Source: Quercus robur
Taxonomy: Eukaryota; Streptophyta; Magnoliopsida; Fagales; Fagaceae
Direction of reading: 5' to 3'
NCBI RefSeq assembly: GCF_932294415.1
Contig: NC_065541.1
Location: 57,266,290-57,330,289, forward strand
Length of the DNA stretch: 64,000 nucleotides
In this document: in pieces, positions 34,128 to 49,859 of the stretch
Position numbering within the stretch: the first letter of the stretch is position 1
How the letters are laid out: every line of letters starts with the position of its first letter
Made by a program: the position numbers and the translations under genes
Notes under the pieces: model-generated
What the model saw: only the letters and a program-made list of their open reading frames with translations
Told to the model about the DNA's origin: nothing
Databases searched by the model: none

Positions 34128-34784
34128 ATTGGTATCAGAGTGGTCTTCAATATCATGCTTGTATAACATGTGATTGAGTTTTAGAATTAAAGAAAAACCG
34201 TTTTCTTGGTGTTTTTATTTTCTGCAGTAAAGTTTTTGCATAATTGTGTCTTTAAATCCATATGCTATGTTTTATATATGAGATATATATGTTAGATTCA
34301 GTTCTTTGAAGTGGACCATGGTATATCTTTTAGTTACGGTGCCACCTTTGCTAGTTTTTGTATTAGTGAGGTACACCATCAATGTTCATAAATGATTGAT
34401 GGGCTAACTTCATTAGGATGAGATTGTATCATTGGTATGATAGTATATATTAATATATGCATGATTTGACTTTGAGAAAGTTAACTATGTATGCATTCAA
34501 GGATTCTCTTTTCGGTAATGATACAGATTACTGATATTGATCAAACAGTATGTTAATGCTAGAATTAAAGTTTTTTGGTTACTTGTTAAAATCCTTTAAT
34601 GAAATTTATTTCTAATGAGATTAAGATTATGTTTTCAAGGTTTCTAGCATTATTAGGGTTTTTGATAATGATCTTGAAAACCTTAATATTTGATCTGTGA
34701 ATCTTCATTCATAAAATCAAAAGGTGTTTTTTGATGGAAAATAGCAAAAATGTCAAAAACAGTTACCAAAAAATTCTGAGAAAA

Positions 34785-35050
34785 ATTCAGTTTTGCGAGT
34801 TTCGATCGATCAAGAATTCCTTTTTTGATCGATCAAATGTTCTTTTCGATTGATCGAAGAGGAATCGAGAACCGATCAATTCAAGCAGAAACTCTATGAA
34901 AAAATTCTTCATTGTCTCGATTGATCGAGAATTCCTTTCGATCGATCGAATAGGAATCGAGAATCGATCGAACGAGGCAATGGCTTTGTGATGAATTTCT
35001 TCATTTTTTCGATTGATCGAGAAAAAGGTTCGACTGATCGAAGGCACTGA
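34785..35050. repeat. Cluster of ATCGATCGA-type palindromes in the copia leader
   Basis: At least seven copies of TCGAT(C/T)GATCGA-like palindromes, often followed by GAATTCCTTTT or AGGAATCGAGA, form an irregular array with a period of roughly 45-55 bp between the 5' LTR and the former gag. Confidence 0.8.
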
Positions 35051-35544
35051 ATTTTGAATTTTCACTTGCTTTTTGATTAAGTGTTAAAACTTTGATAAAA
35101 AGGCAAGGTTGTATGTGATGAGATTACACATGATTCTATATAAAGTGATTAATTTTATAGTCCGTAAAAGTTAAGGACATATATTAATCACTATCTAACT
35201 AAAAGACCTAATGAGATCAAAGATATTAGTTAAATAGAACTCTTAGTCCTAAATAGATTAGGACTTGTCTTTTAAGAAACATTCTAATTAAAGTTATAGA
35301 GTTTCTAATGAGATTAGAATACTTTATCCAGTAAATTAAGGATAGAGTTCTTTATAACTAATTCTTGATCCATTAGTATATGGAATCCTAAATAGTTTAG
35401 GACTTCCATTTTAGTTAGTGATTATAATGAGATTAGAGTCTTTAACAAGTGCAAGGTTATTAGTTGTGATGGGATCACAATTATTTAAAGAAAAACCTAA
35501 ATAACGAGTGGGAGTGTTGAAATAACCCTTTTGTTAAGTTTATT

Positions 35545-36030
35545 GTAATGTGAATAGATACCTTGTCTTAGCCTCGAGCCTTGCATTCCATACGAAGGGT
35601 ATTTACTTCATGGATTACATGATTAAACTTCTTTATGATTACGCAAATGTTTGTTACGTTATTGTGACGTGATTTAGTCAGATCACATCGAATTTAAACA
35701 ATTAAACACATTTGATGTGTAGGGTTAAAATTGTGATAAGATCACAATGTTTTCAAGACAATCCACTTGTTTTAAAATTTCTACTAGGAAAGAGATACAA
35801 GGGTTGGATCTCATGGCCTCTATTATCAGTTCATAGTAGTGTGGGTAAGCACCTCGTCTTGGCATATATGCCTCGCGTTCCCAAAGGAGAGTGTTTACTT
35901 CATAGTACTACAAGATTAAACTTATCCATTTAAAGTAATTTGAACAAGCACCTTGTATTGGCGTATATGTCTCGCGATCCCAAAGGAGGGTGTTTTGTTT
36001 CATGGTACTACAAGTTTAAACACTATAAGA
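35545..36030. repeat. Three diverged copies of a roughly 120-190-bp unit in the copia leader
   Basis: The phrase 'CACCT(C/T)GT(C/A)TTGGC(A/G)TATATG', then 'CTCGCG(T/A)TCCCAAAGGAG' and 'TTTCAT(A/G)GTACTACAAG' occurs near 35850 and 35950. A weaker version is near 35560 (CCTTGTCTTAGCCTCGAGCCTTG). Internal amplification in the untranslated leader. Confidence 0.7.
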
Positions 36031-38987
36031 GAGATGAAATGTGGCTACACATGATTCTAGATAATGGTGTACACTAGACTAAGTGTAATGTTAATCTCCC
36101 AAAGGAGCTATGTCATTATTACTTAGAGGCTAAAGGAAGAGCGGCAAATTATTTTTGTTTGGTAAAAGTTACCATGATAGCATTAATAATGAGAATAGTT
36201 CTCGTCTAATCGTAGTGGTTGGTATTCACTCTATGTTGAGGAATACTAATTGCGGGATTAGGTTGTTGTTGTACCTAGTATAGTATGGTTTTCGGGTTCC
36301 ATACTATATGGTTATGGATGCAAAATTATAATGTTCTTGTATTTATGTTCATAGTCTTAAAATAAAGTTGTCATAAATTTTTGTTCTCTAACTACTATTT
36401 TAATTGAATCATATTAACTAAGAAATAATTTTGGACATGGTGCTTAAAGGAGCTGAAGTACATAAATATGTTTCGATTCAGCATTTTCATAATTTCCTAT
36501 ACATGATGCATTTATGGAAGATAGCTTATGATGTGATCATAGTCTCCATTGAAATGCTAAAATGTTACTTTGGTTCTATCTCAATTGTGCTACAACATGA
36601 GATGCAAGAGTTAGTACTAGACTTAGACTTTATATTAAATCTAGATGAGATATTTGGTATGAATCATATTGAGTGCTAAGAAAGGCTTAAGGAGTTCCAA
36701 TTCTATATCATTTTATGAAAATATTTTATTTTTAAATGAATTGGAATTCTTGGATGTAGAGATTAAATGCTAATCTCATATGGATATGATCCACAAGTCC
36801 TTGTTAGAATCATTTGATCAATTCAAATTTTTTTGAAAATAAATTCTTTTTATATTATCTAAGTTGATAAGTGAGTTCTACGCAATGGAAGACATCCTAA
36901 AAGCTAAGGCTAGGATCAATATGATTTAATTCAAATTCTTAGCCTGAACTGAAAGGTAAAGGTGGTAAGAAGAGGAATTATAATACCAAACAGTTGAACA
37001 AGCTAGTTGCTCTAGTAGTTGCCAAAAGGAAATTAGACTCAAAAGTATGATCAAAAGGAAAGTGTTTCCGTTTTAGTAAAGCTGAGCATTGTCCATGATT
37101 GCTTTCTAGATGAAAATTTTACATGTTTTACTTTTTAAAGAGAAAGTTTCCATCCTTTGGTATTGTATGTTTTGACACTTATGTCTAGATCTTATTAATC
37201 TAAATGATATTCAAGATTGATGAAAGATGGGCTTTTAGAACCATTATTTTGTTATATTCACAGTCTATGAATTCTATTTAGAGGATATTATGATCTAGGA
37301 CTCCTTTTTGTAAAGGAATGAAGTTCCAATGACTTCTTTAAGTCAGTGCATACATAAAAGAGGAATAGGGCTCTTTTAAAGGTAGATTGTTCTAGAAGAA
37401 AATGTCAGAATTTGTTGTAGGACAACTGTAAAATACATTTAGAAATGAGATGGTTGTATTAGATACACCACAAGACATTATTCTATAGATAACTATTACA
37501 TCGGTACAGTATCGTAGTGGGATAATTATCAATTACCAAATAAATTCAAACTTTTGGGATAAACTTTTAAAGTCATTCCACAAGGATATGAATTTAATCC
37601 TCGGTCTTACATAAAGGCAATAGATGATATGAATATGAATTACTGGATAGAATTAGATTATATTTAAAGTCTATAACTTGTAGAGGCGCCTAGTGACATT
37701 AAGCCTATTGTTTTCAAATAGGTCTACAAGAAAATGAGATTGATAGATTAGAAGGTGTAAACCTTCAAAGTTAAGACTTGTGGCGAAAAGATTTATTTAG
37801 AAAGAAATGGTTCGACAATGAAAAGATTTTTTCACCAATAGTCAAGTTTGATTCTATCTAGATTCTCTTATTCATTATATTTCATTTAGATGAAATATGT
37901 CAATGGATATCAAGAAAGCTTCTTTTAGTAGCAATCTTGAGGAAGACATTTATATGATTTTACTAGGCTTGTTCATAGCAAAGAACTAGTAGTGTTTAGT
38001 ATGCAAGTTGCTTAAAGTCCATTTATGGACTAAAGCAAGCATCTGAATCATAAAATATAATCTTTGATCAAGCAATTACGTTGTTTGATTTTGATCAAGT
38101 ATTAAAAGGCCTTATGTGTATAAAAGCTATATAGAATAATAAATCTCTTAATGTATGTTGATGACATTCTAATCATTTAGAATGATGTAGAGTTATTGTC
38201 ATCAATAGAGGTTTTTGTTGTCTCGTCCAATTTGATATAAAGTACTTGGGAAAGACTGGTCACATCCTAAGAATTAAATTTTGTTAAAATTCAAAAATTA
38301 GGATGTTGGGTCTATCTTAAACTGCTTAAATAGATTAGATTCTAGCCAAGTATAGCATGTAATACTTCAAGAAAGGATTCTTTCCTTTTAAGTTTGAAGT
38401 TTCTTTATAAAGGACTATAGTCCTAAGACATATAAAAGGAAGAGCATATTAAGACGGTTCCTTATACCATATCAATAGGAAGTCTTTATACTATGCTATA
38501 TACTAGGCTAAATATCTATTTTGCGGTGGGCATGGTAAGCAAATATCAATTGAATCTAAAATCACTTAATTTAGTGGGAGTAAAGCATATACTCAAATAT
38601 CTTAGGAGAATAAGGGATTATATGCTTGTCCACCAAAGTGAGGATTTGATGGTTATTGGTTGTACAAATATTGACTTGTAGTTTGATTGTGATTCATGAA
38701 GCTGGACTTCAAGATATGTGTTCATCCTAGGTGGTGAAAATATACATTAAGCATAAGTATTATCTCATTAGAAATATATGAGTACGTGACATGTAGTAGT
38801 AGAAAAGATAATTTATGCAATAAATCTGATTGAAACTTGTTTCCAAATCTTGCCTTAGAGTGACTATGAATTACTCTAAAGGAAAATAAGTGTCGGATAT
38901 ATGGTAAATTGTCTTTGAGGGCAAGTGGGAGATTGTTGGGGTTTATGCCCTAAAATCCAATTTATTGGCATGTCATAAATAATTAAA

Positions 38988-39625
38988 GGCGTAAATGCAC
39001 TTTAAGTCCCTATATTTTGACTTTTTTCCATTTTGGTCCCTACATTAAACTAATTAACGTGTGTTATTTTTGTCATTTCCATTAGTCAACCAACGAAAAA
39101 AGCTAAGGTGGCAGCCGAAGCAATTAAAATATTATAAAAAATGCCACATCATCATTTAATTTTTTTTAATAAATAATTTGTCAATTTTAACTGAATAAAA
39201 AAAGAAAGAACAGAATTAAAAACAATAAAATCAAATGCCTATGAACACAAGAACACAAACCCAAAAAATCAAACCCAAGAACACGAATTCAAAATTAAAC
39301 CCATTGAATCAACTTCCTTTCCCCCTTAAAATCAAATCAATAATGCAATAAAATTTGAGAAGACAACAAAGACCAATGCTGAAAATCCATTAGTTTTTCT
39401 CATTCTTCCCCAAAGATTCATAGCCAAAATCATAAAATCAAAGAAAACCTAGAAATCTCAAACACTCAAAAAGCTAGAAACACAAAAACTCAAACAAAAC
39501 CCAGTTTATTTCAAACAATCAACAACAAAATCAACCAACTTGGTCAACTTGGCTCATTCAATCAAACAAACACACAAACCTAGCCAAACTCAGCTCATTG
39601 AATCAAACTTGGCTCATTGATTGAT

Positions 39626-39661
<36 letters not shown>

Positions 39662-40512
39662 CTGATTTCATTTTTTGGGTTTGGGTATTTGATTTTCGGG
39701 TTTGATTTTCTGGGTTTGGGTATTTGTTCTGGGTTTCTTATACTCAGCTTTGGATCTAGCCAGTGCTTCTTTCGACCGAGCTTGAAAATTGCTGGCATCG
39801 GATTCTTCTTTGTTTTGGTGGGTTCGGAGCACAGTCTTTAAGGATGAGAGTTGAGCGTGCTGAGAAAGGAGAGCCCTAACGGTGTCATAGAATTCAGTTC
39901 AATCTGGTTGAAGCCAATCCAAGGTTTCGAAAGCCCTGTTCGCCGATGCCACCATTGTTTCCACGTCCCCAAACCACGACGAAAGCTCTGAAACCAACAA
40001 GCTTCTTCAACGACTCCGCCGTCTTCGCATAGAGTTCACGCGTCGCCGGAGCGAGTTGGTTGAGATTATTGCTGTTGTTGTTGTTGTTGGGGACCCATGA
40101 CTCCGCTGCCGGAGTTGCTTTTGACTTTGAGCAAATACCCCAACCCAGAATAGTGTTCAGGTTTGGATCTTATGTTAATTTTTTGGGTTTTAAAATTTTT
40201 GGGTTGGTGTTCTTGTTAAATGCACTTTTAGATCTTATTTCATGTGAATTTTGGTTTTTAATTTTTTTATTTAGTTAAAATTAATAAATAAAATTTTTAA
40301 ATTTATATGCTGATGTGTCATGGGTGATGTGGCATTTGTTATAATATTTTAATTGCTCATGTTGCCACATCAGCTATTTCTGTCGATTGATTGATGGAAA
40401 TGACGAAAATAACATGCGGTAATTGATTTAAGGACTAAAAGTGGTAAAATTAAAATGTAGGGACCAAAATGGAAAAAAGTCAAAATATAGTGACTAAAAG
40501 TGCATTTACGCC
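38988..40512. mobile_element. Mutator-like element (1525 bp) with perfect 9-bp TSD
   Basis: It starts GGCGTAAATGCACTTTAAG and ends TGCATTTACGCC. ATAATTAAA stands at 38979-38987 and 40513-40521. TIRs extend about 190 bp, with inner pairs such as TTTTGACTTTTTTCCATTTTGG and GCCACATCA. It has no transposase. The interior holds a coding-like fragment on the minus strand (39780-40160) and a 30-40-nt T-tract at 39629-39661. Confidence 0.95.
39780..40160 (-). pseudogene. Possible captured host gene fragment in the second MULE
   Basis: Reading the minus strand with one or two frame shifts gives ESWVPNNNNNSNNLNQLAP, then TRELYAKTAESLKKLV, DVETMVASANRAFETLDWL, YDTVRALLSQHAQLSSLKT and SKEALARSKAE. The segment is more GC-rich than its surroundings and has coding-like helical composition. 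I do not recognise the donor protein. Frameshifts and stops rule out a working gene. Confidence 0.45.
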
Positions 40513-42064
40513 ATAATTAAATTGGTTAATTGTATGAGACTATTTATAAATGGATTAATGAGACATTATCATAGTCCTTGAGATGCATTGTATGTGATTT
40601 AGTCATAGAAGATATAAATCACAAGTTCCTTATAAACTCAAAACATAATTTATAGTTGGTGATGAAATTGGGTATTTCATTTGCGAAGACTATAATGCAT
40701 CAACTAAGATGGTTTGTCTTGATCATAGAAGTGGAGATTTCTAGTTGATGTGTTGATGTGTTTTAAGTGTTAAGACACATTAAACATGACCGCTGTGAGA
40801 TTAATTATTCAATTAACAACTGTCACCTGAATAATTAATCTCACGACTTCTAATTTTATAGACTCTCAATCCTGAGAGGATAGTAAACCCAATCATGAAA
40901 TGTAGGTTACTTTGATATGTTAGGGGTGAGATCTAATATTCACGGTCAAAACTTCAGTATGTTGGGTAATCACACGTAATGTTGAGGGAACACATATTCT
41001 TAAGATAGAATCCATAATTTCTTTTTATAGAGACATGAAATATCCCTTTGAGATAAATTTAATGGAATCTGGTTCTTCAGGGTGCTCACTTTAGTAAGGA
41101 GTTACTAAAGTTTATATTTATTGAAATCGGATTTCAATAAATATGAATAACTAAAAGATTAAATCGGGTACTCAAGGATAAAATAGTTGTTTACAAAGTG
41201 ATAGTTCATTATAATTTTATTCATTATGGATATTTCATGGAGGGGTCAAATGATATCATTAGAGTCTTGAGATATAATTTATTAATAAGGCCTAAAATGC
41301 AATTATATTTATATAGTGGTATTAAATATAATTAGTTGTAATTTTGGACTTGTCAAAAGTTGACAGATAAGCCCAAGGCTCATTGGAGCTATAGTCTTAT
41401 TTGTTCCCTTTGGTCTCATCTCAAGTCAGAAACTAAAGTCTAATTAGGCAAGCCCAAAAGGCTAATCTAATTAGATAATCAATTTTTATTTAATAAGAGT
41501 TAGTAAATAAAGTAACTAAAAAGATAGTCAAGAATGTACGTATGATGAAAAGAAAAGAAAACAATTTTTCTCTACAATGAGAAGAAGAAGAACTTTCTTT
41601 GAGAATCAACGTATATAAAGACTGATTGAGAGACCACTCTTCTCGGGCACCATGCAGAATTTGGATGTTGATTAGAGGTATTCTCAAGTATTGTTTTTGA
41701 ATTTCACTGTATCAAGGTACGCTTTCTATTTTTTGTTATAGAATTCAAGGTTACATGTTATCTTTCTTGAATGAAGTAGATCCGTATTTGTTGCTTTCGC
41801 TATGTGTTTTGTATGAGATGCAAAACCAGTTTTTCCAACAATATGGACAATGAAGTGATTGAGGATGATGATGACATCAATTTGGAATCATTTGGTGATA
41901 AGCTTGATGCTCCTCCGGGATTTAGAGATAAAAAACATCATATTCAAGTTGAAGATGAAGAAGATGAGGATGAGGATGATGATAATGATGCTAGTGGTGG
42001 AGCATTTGGTTCACATGAGGATATTGATTTTGATTTTCTTCATGACAAATGAGGCTTGTGTTAT

Positions 42065-42260
42065 CAAATGAACCTTAAAACTTAGTAGTTGTTTGTTTGA
42101 AACTTTTTTGTTATTTGAATGTAATGAACTTATTTATTTAGTTCTCTATTTGAAACTTATTTGCTATTTGGTTGTAATGAACTTATTTATTTAGTTCTTC
42201 GTTTAAAACTTATTTGCTATTTGGATGTAATGAACTTATTTGCTATTTGCCATTTGGATG
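42065..42260. repeat. 53-bp tandem repeat (three copies) in the 3' region of the hAT gene
   Basis: GTAATGAACTTATTTATTTAG-type units start at 42121 and 42174, with GTAATGAACTTATTTGC at 42227. Each is preceded by TTTGAAACTTATTTGCTATTTG-like sequence. Confidence 0.8.
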
Positions 42261-42822
42261 TAAATGTAATGAATAATGAAGTTATTTATTTGGTTTTGTT
42301 GAAAGTTTATTATGTTAAGGATGATTATTTTGTAATGTTGTTATGTTAAATTCTTTAAAAAGATGTTACAGTATATACTTGTATGTTTTTTAAGGAAACA
42401 TATTTATTACTATTGATTTGTTAGTTTTAGTATATTAAAATATTATTAATTATTTATATAATTTAAATAAATAATAATTAAATTATTTATGATGTCATCG
42501 GTTTAGTCATTGGTCGAACTCCGGTCTGACTAGAAAACCGGTAATTAGATCATTTTTCGGTTCTTTCATCGTACCGGTTTTTAAAACCATAGTTATAATA
42601 TAGTAATTTGAAGAAGAGAAAACTTAAAGAATTTTTTCTTTTTTAAAAGCATTTCTTAGTCTTTCTACTTACTTCCATGACTCACTACTTAATTTAGGCA
42701 TATATATATATATATAATTTTTTTTTTTATTTGACCATACAATCAGGCCGATAACCCATTAATTGAACCAATTACCCAACTAATAAATCGGGTTAATGTT
42801 CAGGCTGTGCTTAATAACTATG

Positions 42823-42956
42823 CCTACATATGTTGAGTCAATCGGTTTTGCTCCGACTTTGAGTTCTTCTCGTTCTAAAAACACTGTTTCTTACTCTCTC
42901 ACACGTCACAATCAACCAAACACCTCTCTCTCTCTCTCATTATCGGTGTTCTCGAC
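42823..42956 (+). promoter_or_regulatory. Short interval between the hAT end and the thioredoxin-like ATG
   Basis: Only 134 bp of non-element sequence precede the start codon, including a CT-rich patch (CTCTCTCTCTCTC at 42925-42937) typical of plant leaders. The original upstream promoter, if not in this interval, has been moved about 12 kb away by the insertion. Confidence 0.5.
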
Positions 42957-46424
<3,468 letters not shown>

Positions 46425-46809
46425 GTCATAGTAAGTAGTAAAGTAGGCAACCCCTCTCTCTCTCTCTCTTCATTTTAAAGTTTCATGTTGATAAAAAATC
46501 AAATTTGTAACCCACTAATATAAAAAAAAAAAAAAAAACCCCCCAAAAAAAAAAAAATCAAATTTGTAATCCTTTTTTTGCCCTCATAAATTTTGTTCTG
46601 TTATAATTTCTTCAGTAAAAAAATAAAGGAAATTGACTTGGTGTTTGCTGCTACTTGCTCTATGTAAAGTGCATGCAACAGGAGGTGTTTTGGATATTAT
46701 ATCATATACGGTATGGAGATTTCCTTTGATTTCCAACCTAAATAGGTTTAGACCATGATTGTGGTTTATTGTATCATTCCTTTCCCTGAATAAGGACCCC
46801 AGAGCTTGT

Positions 46810-46871
46810 TGTATGTATGTTACTTATCAAAAAAAAGAAGAAGCTTGTTTTATCATTTATGTATGTATGTT
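46810..46871 (+). mobile_element. LINE-tail micro-insertion with 12-bp TSD
   Basis: TGTATGTATGTT occurs at 46810-46821 and 46860-46871. The insert begins ACTTATCAAAAAAAAG and has about 20 further bases. The local GTAT repeats make the boundaries less certain than at 19039 and 23415. Confidence 0.5.
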
Positions 46872-47447
46872 GCTATCCAGGACTAGTTTGCCGTATGCCA
46901 GCAGCATGATAGTCGCGAAGGAACACTGCCCTAAAAACCAACTATCAAAGAAAAAAAAAATGGAGAGAAAAAGATGCAATTTATATATTTGTTGATTGAT
47001 TCCTATACTTCAAAGTTGAAAGCCAATTGTGACTTTATTCTCTCTACTGTGATGAAAGTTTTAACGGACATCAAACATTTCAAGAAGCAGAACCCTGTGA
47101 ATGGCAGTATCAGGATTATAAACTTTTGCATTGACCTGCTGAGGCCTTAGATTCTAATCATAAATGAGCACTGATATATGGAGTTTCAGGCTGTCAGCAT
47201 TTCCTTAAACGTTTGGATTCACATACTTGTGGGTTCAATCATGTGAGAAATAAACAAATAGTTGTAATATAAAACAGGACTTGTGCTGAAGCACTAGATC
47301 CAAGCTTTGCTCTATAAAACAAACAGGTGAACTGGACCCAAACTTTACCCTATGAAACAAGTAGCCAAATGCAAATATCAGTGGCAGATGAATTTGTCAC
47401 TTTTCTTGCTTGAGTCTTGGTGGTTAAAGAATAGGGTGGTGTTTATT

Positions 47448-47550
47448 ACACACACCCTATTATGCGCACACACACACTCAAACTACACAAAAATTGTGAC
47501 TTGAAGTCATAGTTTTCAAGTGTGTTAAGTGTGTATAATAGGGTGTGTGA
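47448..47550. mobile_element. About 100-bp foldback MITE
   Basis: ACACACACCCTATTATGCG at the left pairs with ATAATAGGGTGTGTG at the right, and AAAATTGTGACTT pairs with AAGTCATAGTTTT around the centre, so almost the whole element folds into one hairpin. Confidence 0.75.
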
Positions 47551-49859
47551 ACTAGTTCTTATCCTATAGAATAAGAATAAACCTATTCGGGGACTGTGGC
47601 TCTTGGTAATTTGTATCCGTTAAAATGTTAGTGGCAGATGATTTTGTCACTTTCTAAGCTTTTGTTGCAGGAATCTATCCCAATATCAGAACCCCCAAGA
47701 TGCTCATTCCATGTCCTTCCACCTTTTCACAGTTGACAATATTGTAAGAGTCTTTAACATAAAACCATATCCCCAATGAATTGGAGTTTAGGATGTGGTG
47801 GTATTTGCCACGTTGCTGTCACATTGATGCCACTGCCGGATTAATCTATCTGACTAGTGGGAGAAAAAAAATATGTGAAGCTACAAAGTTTCCATGCATT
47901 TTGCTGGGCCACATCATTCAATGTGTGTGTGCATTGCGTGGAACTGAAATAACAGAGAATGCGAGGCACAAAAGCAACAAACTCTCTTGATGCTACCAAA
48001 TTGTCTGGCTACTCTGTTTGGCCAAAATTTTATGATTTGGGAAAACCATTACAACAGGAAATAAGCGAAGAGTTCAATGACTATTCATTGTTCATTATGT
48101 TTAGGCCATTTCTGCATAGGCTAATTGATTTAATTGTTGAGTAAGCAACTAAAGCATCCCTCAAGACTAGTTGAAAAACTCACATCAGTTAGCTGATTAT
48201 TGGTTGACTATCAACTAATCATTTATGGTGCTGGCAAATATCCTAACTAAATGTAACACTAAGTCAACACTTGAACTTGTCATTGAATATTAGCATATCA
48301 TTTTTTCTTTTTTTGGTGGGAATAAGCACTTGTCGGCAAATTATACTACAGTTTGTTTATTGACCAAACTGTTACGCTTACATCCTCTATCTAATTCCGA
48401 GTGTTTTGGAGTGGATTATCAAAGAACTTGAGGCATAACTTGTTGGAGTGGATTATCAATTCCAACTAAGATGCATAAATTTTCTCCTCACATGGAACTA
48501 AAAGACACTAATCAGCCTCGACTTCAAGAAAATTAGATTGAGCAATTGAGAAGGTAAGTTGTTGCCTTGACCAAGATGGTGCAACACTTGTATCCTCCTC
48601 GAGTAAAGAGTGTTGATACTTCTTTTGGATTTTCTATCGAAAGGTGTGGAGACAAGATGGGGAAACAAAATAATCAAAGTGTCTTAAGCCCCAAACAAAA
48701 AGCCAAAGTGACCCCAAAGTTGATTTTCCGCAAGCATGGAAAAAGAAGGAAATCTTGATGGAAAGAATGGCAAGCAATGACAAGGTTGTTGCGCATAATT
48801 GAATTATAAGTTAGTTAGACATGTACTTAATTGATTTAAACAAGTGGGATAAATGTTTTATTAGCTATAGCTTATGATTATTTTAGAATGTGATTAATTC
48901 ATTTAATTAACTAATTTTTTTTCCTTCTAAAAAAAAAAAAAAAACGTTTTTATGCATAGTCATTATAAAAAAAGAAAAAAAAAATTATGATATTGAATGA
49001 AAAATTGAGTTTTTGTGATTTGTGTTTAAGGTTGAGAGTTATCCACCTCAGGGTTCAGGATTACCTTCCCATCCACCAAAGAATGGATCTTTCTCTTCCT
49101 TTAAATGCATCAAAATTTCTTTTGTATCAAAATATTACTTTGAGTAAGAGTTTTTGTAAAATTATGAAGAAGCACTATAGCAAAATTTCATGGCGTATAA
49201 ACCAAAAAAAAGAAAAAAAAGAAAAAAAAAAGGAAAAAAATCTCCATGTAAATATTTCTCTTTAATATCACTTATAATTTCTAATATTTAGCAAAAAAAA
49301 CATACTAGAAATAAAAAAAAGAAAGGAAAAAACCCAATATAACTTTGCTTATTATTCTCATTGAAGTACAGCTTAGTATAACTTAGTTTGTTCAACAAAT
49401 AAGTTGTGCAAAAATATCCATGCCTAGAATAAAAAACAAAGATAAAAAGCTGTACTTATTAAATTAAGCTAAATAAACTTTGCAAAAAAGATACTCCCAA
49501 GTCACACCCCCAAAAAAAAAGAAAAAAAAAAACTATTTTAGGTAAGTAAGTAAAGAAAATTAAAAAAAAAAAAGAAAAAATTTTCTTGGTGACCATTACC
49601 TAAACCCAAAATAATCTCTCTCTTTCCTTTTCCCCTCACGCAAGTCTTACACACATAACCCAAACAGAAAAAAAAGAAGTGTGTACATGTAACGCCCATG
49701 CACGTAAATCAAACCCACCCACCGACCGCCAATCACCGTCCAAATAATTCTAATCAAACGCTCCACATTAATCTCCGACCCCACCGAAAAAGCCGACCGT
49801 TTTCTCTTACAATCTCAGCCCCACTCCCACATCACACACGCACACACACAAACATTTCT

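Larger units (their letters stand above)
32775..41840 (+). mobile_element. Ty1/copia LTR retrotransposon with TSD ATATG, decayed
   Basis: The 5' LTR (32775-34127) starts TGCTAGGGTTTATGCCC. The 3' LTR (38934-41840, with a MULE inside) starts TGTTGGGGTTTATGCCC and ends CCAACA. The 5-mer ATATG flanks both ends (32770-32774, 41841-41845). The primer-binding site TGGTATCAGAG (34130) just after the 5' LTR matches initiator-Met tRNA priming, and the polypurine tract GGCAAGTGGGAGAT precedes the 3' LTR. Recognisable pol traces in copia order are KGGKKRNYN with a ruined zinc knuckle (36950-37100), VYKKMRLID...MDIKKASFSSNLEEDIYM (reverse transcriptase, about 37700-37960) and MLYTRLNIYFAVGMVSKYQ...KYLRRIRDYML (RNase H side, 38493-38681). 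All frames are full of stops, so it is inactive. Confidence 0.95.
38934..41840 (+). mobile_element. 3' LTR of the copia element, interrupted by a MULE
   Basis: Subtracting the MULE (38988-40512) and one 9-bp TSD copy leaves about 1373 bp, close to the 1353-bp 5' LTR. The LTR sequence continues without loss from GTCATAAATAATTAAA to ATTGGTTAATTGTATGAG. Confidence 0.95.
30799..42052 (+). pseudogene. hAT transposase gene (DUF659 + dimerisation region), broken
   Basis: 30799-31470 reads EAKREVQLIVDSHRSYWADT, CTIMADGWID, VHLVTDNVA and SWSPCAAHCLNLILKDIGKM, the DUF659/RNase H-like core of plant hAT transposases. A TAA at 31468-31470 interrupts it and the same frame resumes (HIVSPLIRLLRIVDFDEK...) to a stop at 31843. 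Further exons: from 32053 (EWWKLFGSCAPTLQKFVIRI, C-terminal hAT dimerisation motif, with a stop after GCEQN), 32474-32652 (KRKKFNFDPIDYAS), and the terminal acidic exon 41841-42052 (DNEVIEDDDDINL ... FDFLHDK). The N-terminal BED zinc finger and the start of DUF659 are missing: only 67 bp separate the TIR from the core. The terminal exon is cut off from the rest by the copia insertion. Confidence 0.85.
30732..42822 (+). mobile_element. hAT element (about 3 kb when the nested copia is removed)
   Basis: The left end CATAGTTATTAAACCCAGACC and the right end GCTTAATAACTATG are inverted. Flanking 8-mers CCTACATT (30724-30731) and CCTACATA (42823-42830) match at 7 of 8 positions, the TSD length of hAT elements. 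The interior has a broken hAT transposase gene. A 9-kb Ty1/copia element interrupts it, and a MULE interrupts the copia element. The right end lies 134 bp before the thioredoxin-like start codon. Confidence 0.85.

Noticed and set aside
34787..35065. 92 aa minus-strand ORF rich in Arg/Ser/Phe
   Set aside because: Created by the ATCGATCGA palindrome array in the copia leader.
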